From Aurelia coerulea (taxonomy: Eukaryota; Cnidaria; Scyphozoa; Semaeostomeae; Ulmaridae), in the NCBI GenBank assembly GCA_039566865.1, contig CM076952.1, positions 12,110,501 through 12,174,500 on the forward strand: a stretch of DNA of 64,000 bases, read 5' to 3'. Shown here in pieces: positions 21,535 to 31,473 of the stretch. The position numbers were made by a program, and so were the translations under genes. Positions within the stretch are counted from its first letter, which is position 1; every line of letters begins with the position of its first letter. The notes below the pieces were generated by a model. The model worked only from the letters and a program-made list of their open reading frames with translations, was not told the DNA's origin and did no database searches.

Positions 21535-23087
21535 CAGGGGCGCACATTCAAATTTTTTTTGGGGGGGGTGTCAACATGCTCTGGACCGACTAAATTTTTT
21601 CGGACCGACTGAACGTATAGCAAGCAGCGGTGTGGCCAGGGTAATTTAAGTGGAGGTATTGAAACGAGGGGGTCCCCAGGAAAAATTTTGGGGCTACGCC
21701 CTTTATTTTGGCTTAGAATGCATCTCCCAATATCATGCGTGCCTTAAGCGACAATTAAACCTGGATCATTTTGTGACCATTATGCTATAAATCTGCGCAC
21801 GAGGAAAGTTTTTGAAGAAAGATCCTTTACTTTGGCTGAGAATGCATCTCCCAATATCATGCTTGCCATTAGCGACAAGGAAACCTTTATCGTTTGTGAC
21901 AGCTTTGCTATAAATCAGCGAACGAGGAAAATTTTTGAAGAAAGATCCTTTACTTTGGCTTAGAATGCACCTCCCAATATCATGCTTGCCTTTAGCGACA
22001 AGGAAACCTTGATCTTTTTGTGACAGTTTTGCTATAAATCAGCGAACGAGGAAAATGTTTGAAGAAAGATCCTTTACTTTGGCTTAGAATGCTCTCCAAT
22101 ATCATGCTTGCCTTCAGCGACAAGGAAACCTTGATCGTATTGTGACAATTATGCTATAAATCATCGCACGAGGAAAAATTTTTGAAGACAGATCCCTTAC
22201 TTTGGCTTAGAATACATCTCCCAATATCATGCTTGCCTTTAGCGACAAGGAAACCTCTATCGTTTGTGACATTTATGCTATAAATCAGCGAACGAGAAAT
22301 TTTTGAAGAAAGATCCTTTACTTTGGCTTAGAATGCATCACGGACTTGAAGTTTTAAGTATAGGCGTAATCTTAAGAACAACGACTTCTTCACCGCCAAG
22401 CCTAGCAAAAGCGACTTGTTTTAGTGTGTTTGTCCTCGAAGAAGGTTTTCCCTTATGATCATAGTGTCAGCAGTGTTAGCTTTTGGTAGAAGCGTATACC
22501 ACCTTTGATGGATAATATTTGTAACCCATGTCTCCTTTCTTTTTTGGGATTCATACACAAGTGTCTGTTTTCCAACGCCACATACCTACTACCACCGGCA
22601 CCCCAGTGCCAGATTAGAAATTTCGAGTATTTGTAACAGCATTGTACCTTGGGACAATCTTTGCACAACAAACACCTTAGACCGCTTTTTACAAGCCAAT
22701 GATTGCTTGCCCCTAAAAATGGAAGCCTGTGCAATTTTATAATGCATCTAAAAAATTTTTTTAAATGCCATCCTCTGCTTTGGCTTAGAACGACTCTCCC
22801 AGTTATTTTCAAGCACTTCTTGTGAATATTCTAACTGTCGTCATGGGTCGACCTTTGCCCAAAACATTTAAAATCGGACCAACTTTGATTCAAACTATTG
22901 GGGACCTTTCGAGCTTCGTCGTGGTTGGTCGGTCCATGAAAAAGTCGGTCCACGGAGTCGGTCCACGAAGTTCGTCCATCCGATTTTGTCGTGGACCGAC
23001 ATTTCCTTTTTGAGAAAATTTTTGGACCGACTCAGAAATCATTGGGGGGTGTCTCACCCCCCCCCAACCCCCTAATGTGCGCCCCTG
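21535..23087 (+). mobile_element. hAT-type MITE in Gypsy integrase
   Basis: TIRs CAGGGGCGCACATT and AATGTGCGCCCCTG. An 8-bp target duplication AGTGTTAT lies on the right and AGTGTTAAT (one extra base) on the left (21526-21534 and 23088-23095). The CAGGGGCG start and 8-bp duplication are hAT hallmarks. Inside are a second hAT-like start (CAGCGGTGTGGCCAGGG near 21625), a tandem array and GGACCGAC-rich ends. No transposase is recognisable. Confidence 0.85.
21690..22340 (+). repeat. Tandem 124-bp-type repeats within the hAT MITE
   Basis: About five units, each with TTTACTTTGGCTTAGAATGC, CCAATATCATGCTTGCC, TTTAGCGACAAGGAAACC and a GAAAATTTTTGAAGA end. The same unit occurs at 29030-29330, 45000-45700 and 60860-61400. 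Confidence 0.85.
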
Positions 23088-23095
23088 AGTGTTAT

Positions 23096-23419
23096 ACCTA
23101 AGCTTGATAAAATGTTTGCCACACATGGCATACCAGATACAATAACATCCGATAATGGCACTCCGTTCAACGGTGATGATTATCAACGATATTTAACTGC
23201 CCTCGGAATCAACAAGAATCCATCCATTTCAAAATGGCCTCAAGGGAATGCTGAGGTAGAAAAGTTCAATCAGCCACTGGGAAAAGCATTACAAACTGGA
23301 ACGGCTGAAGGGAAGGTGTGGCGCCAAGAGATTATTCGCTTCTTACTGCAGTATCACACCACTCCTCACAGTGCTACGAAAGTATCTCCTGCTGAGCTCT
23401 TGTTCAATATAGTAATTCT
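23096..23419 (+). pseudogene. Ty3/Gypsy pol remnant, part 3 (integrase core)
   Basis: Open frame with KLDKMFATHGIPDTITSDNG, PFNGDDYQRYLTALGI, SKWPQGNAEVEKFNQPLGKA and LLQYHTTPHSATKVSPAELL. These are the second Asp (SDNG) and catalytic Glu (NAEVEKFN) blocks of a Gypsy integrase. It follows directly from the KASSV codons at 21534 when the hAT MITE is removed. The foldback element cuts it at 23419. Confidence 0.9.
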
Positions 23420-25298
23420 ATGGTGGAATATTCGGTTCAAAATTATTTATGCTAAAATCGGGCCGATTTTTGCATCATCGGGCTCCATTTTTGCTGTGGG
23501 GTCCGATTTGCTGATCGGGTCCGATGGAAACACGTCATCGTCCTCGTGCTATTCATGTTGAAAGGCGACAGCGAGTTCCTTGAAACGATAAAACCATCAG
23601 GGTGAATAAGTTGACCTTGAAAAGACGTCGGCATCTATCTTTTCTCTTTTGGAAAAGACGTGGGCGTCCTTTTTCATAAAGACGTCGGCATCTATCTTTT
23701 CTCTTTTGGAAAAGACGTGGGCGTCCTTTTTCATAAAGACGTCAGCATCTATTTTTAGCAAAACACGTCGGCGTCCTTTTTTGGAAAAGACGTCGGCGTC
23801 TATTTTCAGGGATTTTTACCAACACGCGTGAGCGTGTATATTTATGAAAAAGACGTTGGCATCTCTTTTAAAGATCACTTGTTTATAAAAGACGTCAGCG
23901 TCTTTTGTTGTGGCATCCGCTCGGTAAAACACGCTGTGCTCTGTCGAAACAAAACAACAGACGAAACAAAATCTCCAACGGACGAAACAGCGAAACTGCG
24001 AGATTTCGCAACAGACCACAGGTAGCCCCTCCACTTAATACAAAGGATTTTTGCACATATTTTTGTGAAACATTTTTAAGGATAGCGAAGGCGAGCACAG
24101 GGCGTCCAAAGTAAGAATCTGATTTGAAATCTCCCATTGGCAAATAGCATCGTTCCCTCTATTTCTTCAGGGAGGGGCAGGACCATTTTGTTATCATGGC
24201 ATTCGTTTTCAACGCAACATTTCTTCCGACAGGCTAATTATTTTTTTGAGCAAGCTGCTTAGAAGAGTCCAGAAAAGGCTTTCCAATAATATTGTACCAG
24301 TTTGTTTTCTGGAAATAATGAGAAAAATCACTAGCTTTTCAAGTTCGATAATTCGCTATTTCATAGAGTCTTCGGCTTTTATTTCACATGTTTTTCGCAA
24401 AGTAAATGCTCAATGCTGGACTCAGTGCAAAGAGTTTCTAATCGCTCTGCCTCGCTCACTTGAAGGAATACGAGTGTCTACAAGCGAGTTCACATGAAAG
24501 TTCTCATAACCATGAGTGCTTGTAACTGCGTTAAAGTATTTTCAGCCGAGCTCGCTTGAAATTTAATTCCCTCAAAGAAACAAGACATAGTAAGCCGTTG
24601 CACCAAAGTAAAAACAAGTAGAAAAAGACAGAAAAAGACATTGGTACAGGCTCGTCGTTAGAAGTGCAAATGCAAGGCAAAATCATGCTTAAAATGTTCC
24701 ATCATTAAAAATATAAACACAATACGAATATACAGAAATGCTCAGTAATTGTTCGAAAATTATTATCAAAATATCTATATCTGCTGCCGGGTGCATTTGT
24801 TAAAAGCTCAAACACCACGACAAGGAGCACCCATTGTTTGAGGTTTTCCTTTTCATCTGAGAAAGTCTCATCAATAACGTTTAACTTTAACACTAACAGA
24901 TGTAAAGAAAATGGAATAAAATTAAAACTATTCGTTTGCGCCCTCCCGCTACCATTCGAAAATCGAGACTTTCTCAAGTAAGGGAAGGAAATACGCCCAC
25001 GTCTTTTCCAAAAGAGAAAAGATAGATGCCGACGTCTTTATGAAAAAGGACGCCCACGTCTTTTCCAAAAGAGAAAAGATAGATGCCGACGTCTTTTCAA
25101 GGTCAACTTATTCACCCTGATGGTTTTATCGTTTCAAGGAACTCGCTGTCGCCTTTCAACATGAATAGCACGAGGACGATGACGTGTTTTCATCGGACCC
25201 GATCAGCAAATCGGACCCCACAGCAAAAATGGAGCCCGATGATGCAAAAATCGGCCCGATTTTAGCATAAATAATTTTGAACCGAATATTCCACCATA
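23420..25298 (+). mobile_element. Foldback element with tandemly repeated arms
   Basis: Near-perfect inverted arms of about 320 bp (23420-23740 and 24985-25298). Both arms encode, on opposite strands, the same spurious 60-residue ORF, so divergence is very low. The arms' inner parts are tandem 58-bp units with GACGTCGGCATCTATC and GACGTGGGCGTCC. Degenerate copies continue to about 23900. A unique loop of about 1.1 kb lies between. The 6-bp duplication TAATTC is exact (23414-23419 and 25299-25304), and its removal restores the Gypsy frame. The layout matches FB-type foldback transposons. Confidence 0.88.
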
Positions 25299-25711
25299 TA
25301 ATTCAAGGGACATTGCCTTCATTGAACAAAAACAGTGTTGTTGACAGACACAGGGAGGCAAGAGAAAATGAACTTTCCAGCCAAAGATACCGCAAAAAGT
25401 CTGCAGACGAAAAGCAAGACCGACTCGTAAAACAAGACCGACGAAACAAGCTGACACCGACATTTAACGAGATACCATACATTGTGACTGACAGAACGAA
25501 ATCACGTGTCACAGCTAAGAACAAACATGACCATACAATTACACTTAACATCTCACACTTCAAACGCATACCGAAACCAACAGAAACTGTCAAGAACGGT
25601 ACAAGTTACGAAACAGACTGCCCAGTAGTCAACAACAACAACAACTACAATGACAAAGACAACACCGAAGAACGTCAACAGCCCTTAAGGCGATCTAGTA
25701 GAATTTTGTAA
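25299..25711 (+). pseudogene. Ty3/Gypsy pol remnant, part 4 (integrase C-terminus)
   Basis: Reads GTLPSLNKNSVVDRHREARE, then a Lys/Arg-rich KKSADEKQDRLVKQDRRNKL, an SH3-like barrel region (YIVTDRTKSRVTAKNKHDHT), ITLNISHFKRIPK and an RRSSRIL end before TAA at 25711. This follows LLFN of part 3. It is the least damaged piece and has no stop. Confidence 0.85.
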
Positions 25712-25919
25712 AGGAACCACAAAGGTTTGGCAGTTCATTACCCTCGAACCAACTAGCTGCTAAATAAAAGACATTAAAAAAAGGAAAGCGCTGTAATGGA
25801 GTAGGTCCCAGGCCCCCATAGGCTTTCACTTCATGTACACGTGTTGCTGAATAAGTTAACTTTGATTTGCTGTAGAGTACACACACCTTATTCGTTTAGC
25901 CTAGCCTTCCACCTCGATA
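25712..25919. other. Sequence after Gypsy pol, possible 3' LTR remnant
   Basis: About 200 bp with no ORF. A 3' LTR would be expected here, but no second LTR exists in the window for comparison and no clear TG...CA ends were found. Confidence 0.25.
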
Positions 25920-25923
25920 TTAA

Positions 25924-26791
25924 CCCTATTACTACCGGGGGGGGGGGGGGCACAAAGCGGCAAAGTTTATTTGATGTAGTGTCGTCAGTTCAAAAGATAA
26001 AGAGCTGAAACTTTGCGACTTTTCCTAAAATTTCATTGACTAATTAAAGTTTGTAATTCTTTTTCAAAATGGCAGAATACTGATCACGTGACCAACCTCT
26101 TTCCAACACGTGGTCAGCCAGACAATTAAAGAAGCGAGTCCAATTTTTAACAAGGATGATCGTAGAACCTTGAGAATACCACCATTCGATAGCTCTCGAT
26201 GAGAGCTTTCAGAAAATGTACAGTTTTATCCATTTTGATGACGTCAGCAAACTTAACGTTCATGACGTCATCAAAGTTTATGACGTCATATAAATAACAA
26301 AAAACGTATTAGATAATCTTAAATGGTCAAAATTGGTTCTATTGATTGTTATCAACAATTCTGAGGCATTTTAGATTATTTTCATCAGTAATTAGGGGTT
26401 TAAATGAAACAATTACAAACTGATGCAAATAAATGATGAATATATGATATAAATAATAAGCTTAAATTGACATTACATTGCCAATTTTTATTCAATGATG
26501 CTTTGGGATACATTCCAGTAGCAATATGAAAGAAATTATCAACTAAGAACTTAATTATTGCCAATATTGCTAATAGTAAGCCAAAAGTGCAATTTTCCTC
26601 AATTATGACGTCATAGTGACGTCATTGATGTAATGAAGAATGAAAAAAGTAGCCTATTGTGTAGATTTTGTTCCTGTACACCATTGTACTAAGTTTCATC
26701 CTCATATCTGCAATATTGGCGAAGTTGCGGACGGGGGCACTTTGTGCCCCCCCGGTACTACGATGGTCGAAAAAGCCCGGTAGTAATAGGG
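25924..26791 (+). mobile_element. piggyBac-type MITE (TTAA duplication)
   Basis: Ends CCCTATTACTACCGGG and CCCGGTAGTAATAGGG, with TTAA on both sides (25920-25923 and 26792-26795). Next to each end is a G-rich stretch and a GGCACTTTGTGCC-like inner palindrome. There is a homopolymer G run at 25939-25951. The 868-bp body holds several TGACGTCA-like words and no ORF. TTAA with CCC(T)-type ends is the piggyBac signature. Confidence 0.85.
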
Positions 26792-26795
26792 TTAA

Positions 26796-27203
26796 CGGAA
26801 TATTACAACACCGTAGGCTAATTCACATAATCAAAAATGATTTGAATCTAAATTCTATTCAATTACAAAGCAGCGTTTTCTCTTGTGACTAAAATATCTG
26901 CCTGCTCTGGACATCAAGGTAATGAACGAATTGTCAATTCAATTTTTGTGTTGTTCATCGAGGGAGTCCCCATCATCACGAAACAGGAAGGCGTAATAAT
27001 CTCTCTGGTTTTGCCTTGAACATGAACGTGAAATGTTAAAGCTCATAACTCCATTTTCAGATTACTAATTTCTTCCTACGATATGCCAAACTGTAAGTTG
27101 GAATATCTAGCACGCAACTAGAATGAATAGAAATTTCCGGATTAAAAAGATTTTGCTCTGTGTTCTATCAAACGTCGGAACTTTTTTTGGGACACCCGGT
27201 ATA
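26796..27203. other. Unassigned, ending in a solo mariner-type terminus
   Basis: No ORF. AACTTTTTTTGGGACACCCGG at about 27179-27199 is an outward right terminus of the CAGGGTGTCCC family; the matching left end was not found. It is followed directly by the next element's TA. Confidence 0.35.
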
Positions 27204-28207
27204 GAGTGGTGTCGCCCATTATGCCCATGTCGTTGCAAAGTTCTGAGTTAGATCCAAAAAAGAGCAATTAATGAAAAGACCAAGTAGCCAAGTTATATCA
27301 CCAACTAATGGAGAAACGTATCACAGAGTATTGACTTTCTACGTAAACTCTTCATACTGATTTTAGAAGATTTTAAGGAAGGGGGCAAAAACGTCGTTTT
27401 CTTCGAGCGTAGCCCATTATGGCCGCAGGACAAACAAGTAACACTACTCTCCGGTAAAAATTTTAATTAGAAAAACAGTTTTAATTACTGTTATTTGTTT
27501 ATAACTGGGTACTTTAAACACAAACATATCAATAAGAATTGACCTTAACTTCGAGTTTTGGCAATTGTAATACTTGCTTCCAGTTGTTCTAAATCCTGCC
27601 TTATCTCTTGTGCATATGGACGGATGAGTTTTGGCATCAGCTTCTAAAATGCAAATAGACAATATAATGCAGCGTTTTTTGGGTTTCAATGATTTTCCAA
27701 GTCAGTAAGTAAGATTCTAACCCGAATTGGTGTTTTTCAAATAAATTTTGCATTTTGATATATTGAAGCGACTAGAAACTTCTCTGGTAAATTGATGGGC
27801 ACAATGGGCGACAAAAATTGCAATTAGCAGCACTCAGGCTTCATGGCCTTAAATCTGAATCAGAAATCACTTTGCTTTGGTTTCATTGTAGATTTCCGCT
27901 CAAGAGACAGGACTTCTGAAAAATCAATTCACATTTCAAAAATTTCAAACGGCAAGGTGCTGAGCCAACGAAAAAGAAGGAAGGAATGAATTCTTAAAAG
28001 AATCAATTAGAGATATGCACAAACCATCTCGTCGGGTTTCAATGCAAATGAAGTGATACTTCAGTGAAGGTCAAATCATGACAAAACAGATGTCAGTAAA
28101 GATTTTCCTTGCAATTGCAATTTTATTACTAGTCGTCAGTCTCCTGAAATCAAATTTTTCTTGCTGGTTGGCCATAATGGGCAACCGGCCATAATGGGCG
28201 ACGCTAC
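27204..28207 (+). mobile_element. TA-flanked element with GTCGCCCATTATG TIRs
   Basis: Left end GAGTGGTGTCGCCCATTATG and right end CATAATGGGCGACGCTAC in inverted orientation. TA is at 27202-27203 and 28208-28209. The motif CCCATTATGG recurs inside near 27413, 27800 and 28170. The plan (short TIR, TA duplication, repeated subterminal word, no ORF) is the same as in the GGGTA elements. The right end interrupts a minus-strand RT. Confidence 0.75.
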
Positions 28208-28760
28208 TAATTGATATTGATACTACATGGCATTTATCGGGAAGGAAGCACATTTGCCACTCATTCTCCCAGCGTTCCAAGATGTGAAGGTCTTCTTGCA
28301 TCCTTTGGCAGTCTCTTTCATTAGCAACAATTACGTACAATAAGGTTTCATCAGCATATAATCTCACAGTGCTATGCTCAACATACTGTGGAACTGCGTT
28401 TCACAACTACTTTTCTCCATAAAACCATGCTGTAAGTCTTATAAAATTCCTTGACTGTTAAGATGTCTCATCAGTTGGGAAAAATCATATGCTCCAACAA
28501 CAACTAAATCACATACACAAGTGAGGGAGATTAATATGTAGTTGACTGCTTCAGATCTCTCTCCTTTCTTTAAAATTGGTACTATAATGGCACTTTTCCA
28601 TATTGTAGGGAGCTTTCCTTGCTCTAATGAGGCATTAAAAATATGTGTTAGGGCTGGGGATAGCTGACAGGAAAGCAGTTCCTTTATATAAGTACTTCTG
28701 GAATAACGCTGGCTGGACTGAATTTTCAAAGCCATATTTCTCTGCTTAGAAAGGTCCGAC
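28208..28760 (-). pseudogene. Non-LTR RT fragment with internal deletion
   Basis: Minus strand: YIKELLSCQLSPALTHIFNA, then LPTIWKSAIIVPILKKGERS and a decayed NYRPISLTCV block, a frameshift, and LQHGFMEKSSCETQ. After a large internal deletion it continues with EHSTVRLYADETLLYVIVA and ERWENEWQMCF. The catalytic block is YADE rather than YADD. It ends at the TA of the 27204-28207 element. The family is Jockey/Rex-like, not resolved further. Confidence 0.75.
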
Positions 28761-28794
28761 CATTTTCGTTTTGATCTTATTTCAATGATCTAGT

Positions 28795-29787
28795 CAGTGG
28801 CGGACTGGCTCCGATTTTTTCACCGGCCATGGAAAAGTTAAGGGGGCCATAAGTGGGTGTGGTCTAAATGGTGTGGGTGCGGTCATATGAGCGAAATTCG
28901 TCGCAATTCCTTGATTTCTTACCAATAGCAAAGCTAAAGTCACTTTCTTTCAAAATGCGTGGCCAGGGTAAATTAAGTGGGGGTGGGCAGTACAATGAGG
29001 AGGTCTGAGGGCGAGTCCCCAAGGAAAATTTTTGTGGCTACGCCCTTTACTTTAGCTTAGAATGCATTTCCCAATAGCATGCTTGCCTTTAGCGACAAGG
29101 AAACCTTGATCATTTTGTGACAGTTATCCTATGAATCACAGCACGAGGAAATTTTTTGAAGAAAGGTCCTTTACTTTGGCTTAGAATGCATCTCCTAATA
29201 TCATGCTTGCCTTTAGCGACGAGGAAACCTTGATCGTTTTGTGACAGTTATCCTATGAAGAATCAGAGCACGAGGAAAATTTTTGAAGAAAGGTCCTTTA
29301 CTTTGGCTTAGAATGCATCTCCCAATATGATGCTTGCCAGTGCCAAGATTTGACATTTCTCGGAAAATTCTTTCCCAACCTATACCCAGCTATTTTCTCT
29401 TCGGTTTTAGAGGAATCTCGAGGACAACCTTTCGACAAAAGGGGGGGGGTGGCAATTGCCCCCTCCCCCGTGGCCACGCCACTGATTTTGAGAACCATTT
29501 TTTTTACAGAAGTGGAGGGAACCTATACTTTTTCTGCAACGGTGCTCCTTTCTTCGCCATCCGTATCTTCACTCTCTGACTATATTCATTTCTTTGAACA
29601 AGTACACTAACACAGAAGGATTCAAATGTGAAGTGAGATGTCCATTATTCAAAACGTAAAACTACAAAAGAAGTCCCTTATTTTGCCAAAGGGGCCCTTT
29701 TCCAGTAAAAAGGGGGCCCTTTTTACAAGATTTTGAGGGGGGCCCACCGGCCACTGGCCGGTGGGCCGGTGGGCCAGTCCGCCACTG
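28795..29787 (+). mobile_element. hAT MITE with CAGTGGCGGACTGGC ends
   Basis: CAGTGGCGGACTGGC at the left and its inverted form GCCAGTCCGCCACTG at the right. The 8-bp flanks are GATCTAGT (28787-28794) and CATCTAGT (29788-29795), one mismatch. The inner terminal parts are GGGGGCC-rich. A second hAT MITE is nested inside at 28957-29484. Confidence 0.85.
28957..29484 (+). mobile_element. Nested hAT MITE with 124-bp tandem units
   Basis: Starts GCGTGGCCAGGGTAAATTAA, lacking the usual CAGTG, and ends GTGGCCACGCCACTG. About three tandem units (29030-29330) are followed by the family's right terminal part with GGAAAATTCTTTCCCAACC. This is the same family as 44931-45869. No target duplication is visible, possibly because the left terminus is lost. 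Confidence 0.75.
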
Positions 29788-30134
29788 CATCTAGTCAGCA
29801 ATCTTAACTTTGATTGGAGCTATATATATTCTTGGTTAATTTTTATGTAATTAATGATTGCAGAAATTTGCAGAAATCCTATCTTTAAAAATCATTTTAA
29901 ATATCTAACAGTTGAAATGTAAAACTTGGGCAAAATCTTTTTACCAAAAAAATACCAAATTAAAGCCACTATTTGCGCAAATTCCTACCAAATAGTTTGT
30001 TCCCAATCGTATAAAAAAAGAGTTATGGCCATTCAACAGAGATTTTTGAGATGTTTTCAATGTTTTCTGCAATAAAAACATATCGAAACCTGCGAAAGCC
30101 TTCAAAACTGACTTAACTCCATATCATTGATATA

Positions 30135-30924
30135 CAGGGTGTCCCAAAAAACATGTGCGCCATTTGAATGGCTACTGTGGAGGAGCCATAAATCTAACTT
30201 TCCTGTTTTTCAGATTTGTGAATAGAAGAGTTTTCAACTTTCAGTTTTGCACCGAGTTTGTGTAAATCTGACAAGTGATTGCTAATTTATTGAGAAAGAA
30301 AGTCACAATCACTCGTTGCTTCAAAACCAGGGGATTTTATCTCCATACTTAACCTTATAACTTGAATTGTAATATTGAATGAACTTAAACTTCACAGTTA
30401 TGCTAGGAAATGCAATTGGGAGTAATTAATTAATGGCCATATAACTCAAGAATATTGACCAAGCAGCCTGCTGAACGCAATATTGTTGATTTAAAACGAC
30501 CTTGTCACTTTTGAGAAGCAAAATATCTGATGGACGCATGCTATGGCCTGAAGCACTTGTGTTGCACATTGCCATTCCTAGCAACCCTAGATATGTCCAA
30601 TATTTTTAGTTGTCACAAAATTCAATGTATGACTATCTGTCTCACTTATGACCATCAGAAAACAGGACTAGATATGTTTTTTTTTCAATCAATTTCGTTG
30701 ATTTTAACGCAATGGAGAATAATGAATCCTCTGGTTTCGAGGCAACCAAGAATTTTGGCTTTCCTGCTCCATAAACCAGCAACTAGTCATCAGATTTACT
30801 CAGACTTAGCGTCAACCTTTAATTTGAAGTCTCTTCTGTCAAGAACCTTAGAAACAGAAAAATTGGATTTATGGCTGCTCCGCAGAAGCCACTCAAAAGC
30901 GCACATGTTTTTTGGAACACCCTG
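30135..30924 (+). mobile_element. Palindromic mariner-type MITE
   Basis: CAGGGTGTCCCAAAAAACATG at the left and the inverted CATGTTTTTTGGAACACCCTG at the right, with TA on both sides (30133-30134 and 30925-30926). The inverted similarity extends well over 100 bp from each end (GCCATAAATC and CCAGGGGATT-type blocks). Any ORF here, including the one at 30530-31048, is a by-product. Confidence 0.85.
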
Positions 30925-31473
30925 TAGAGTCATGAAATTTAACCCTCAGAAAGCTTTGTGCATCATTGATATACATAAATCCTTGTTTGCAAAATTTTTG
31001 TATTTGTCTCATCAGCAGAAACAAAGAAAAATGTGTTTTCCATCATAACTACCACAACTTTGGGGCTTGAAGACACTTTCAATAATGAAAATCATTCACT
31101 GTTGTCATTCTAATAAAAACATTTACACTGATAAAGTCTTCAAGTCCCTCAATCGTGGTATTTATCATGAAAACACGTTTTGGTCGTTTCTGCTGATGGA
31201 ACAAATAAGAATGCTTAAAAACAGTGATTTTATTTCAACTTCAAATGATTTTAAAAATATCAAATTTTTCAAATTCCCGCCATTATGAGTTACTTAAAAA
31301 TGAACCAAGAATATAAATATTTCCAATCAACGTTGAAGTTTCTTGAAAGTACATAACTAGAGGATCGAAATAAGATCAAACCGAAAATTGTCGGATCTTT
31401 CCGAGCAGAGAAATATGGCTTTGAAAATTCAGTCCAGCTAGCGTTCTTCCGGACGTACTTACGTAAACAAATC

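Larger units (their letters stand above)
28684..31473. repeat. Inverted repeat around hAT and mariner MITEs
   Basis: Block 28684-28790 (with GCTGGACTGAATTTTCAAAG) is repeated inverted at 31360-31473. It continues on the inner side of the hAT MITE as 29796-29850 versus 31295-31350 (TATTCTTGGTTAATTTTT). Similarity fades inward. The left arm overlaps the RT fragment, so the right arm is an inverted partial copy of that LINE region or both belong to a foldback. The arms are moderately diverged. Confidence 0.65.

Noticed and set aside
21640..22340. Possible CRISPR-like array (regular repeats)
   Set aside because: The whole 124-bp unit is repeated with no unique spacers, it is within a hAT MITE, and the genome is eukaryotic.
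23649..23831. Small repetitive protein (EKTWASFF repeats)
   Set aside because: It is a translation of tandem units in the foldback arm.
23452..25265. Two identical 60-residue ORFs on opposite strands
   Set aside because: They are the two arms of the foldback element; the identity reflects the inverted repeat, not a conserved gene.
30530..31048. 172-residue ORF as a gene
   Set aside because: It spans the right arm of a palindromic MITE and continues into flanking sequence; no motif.
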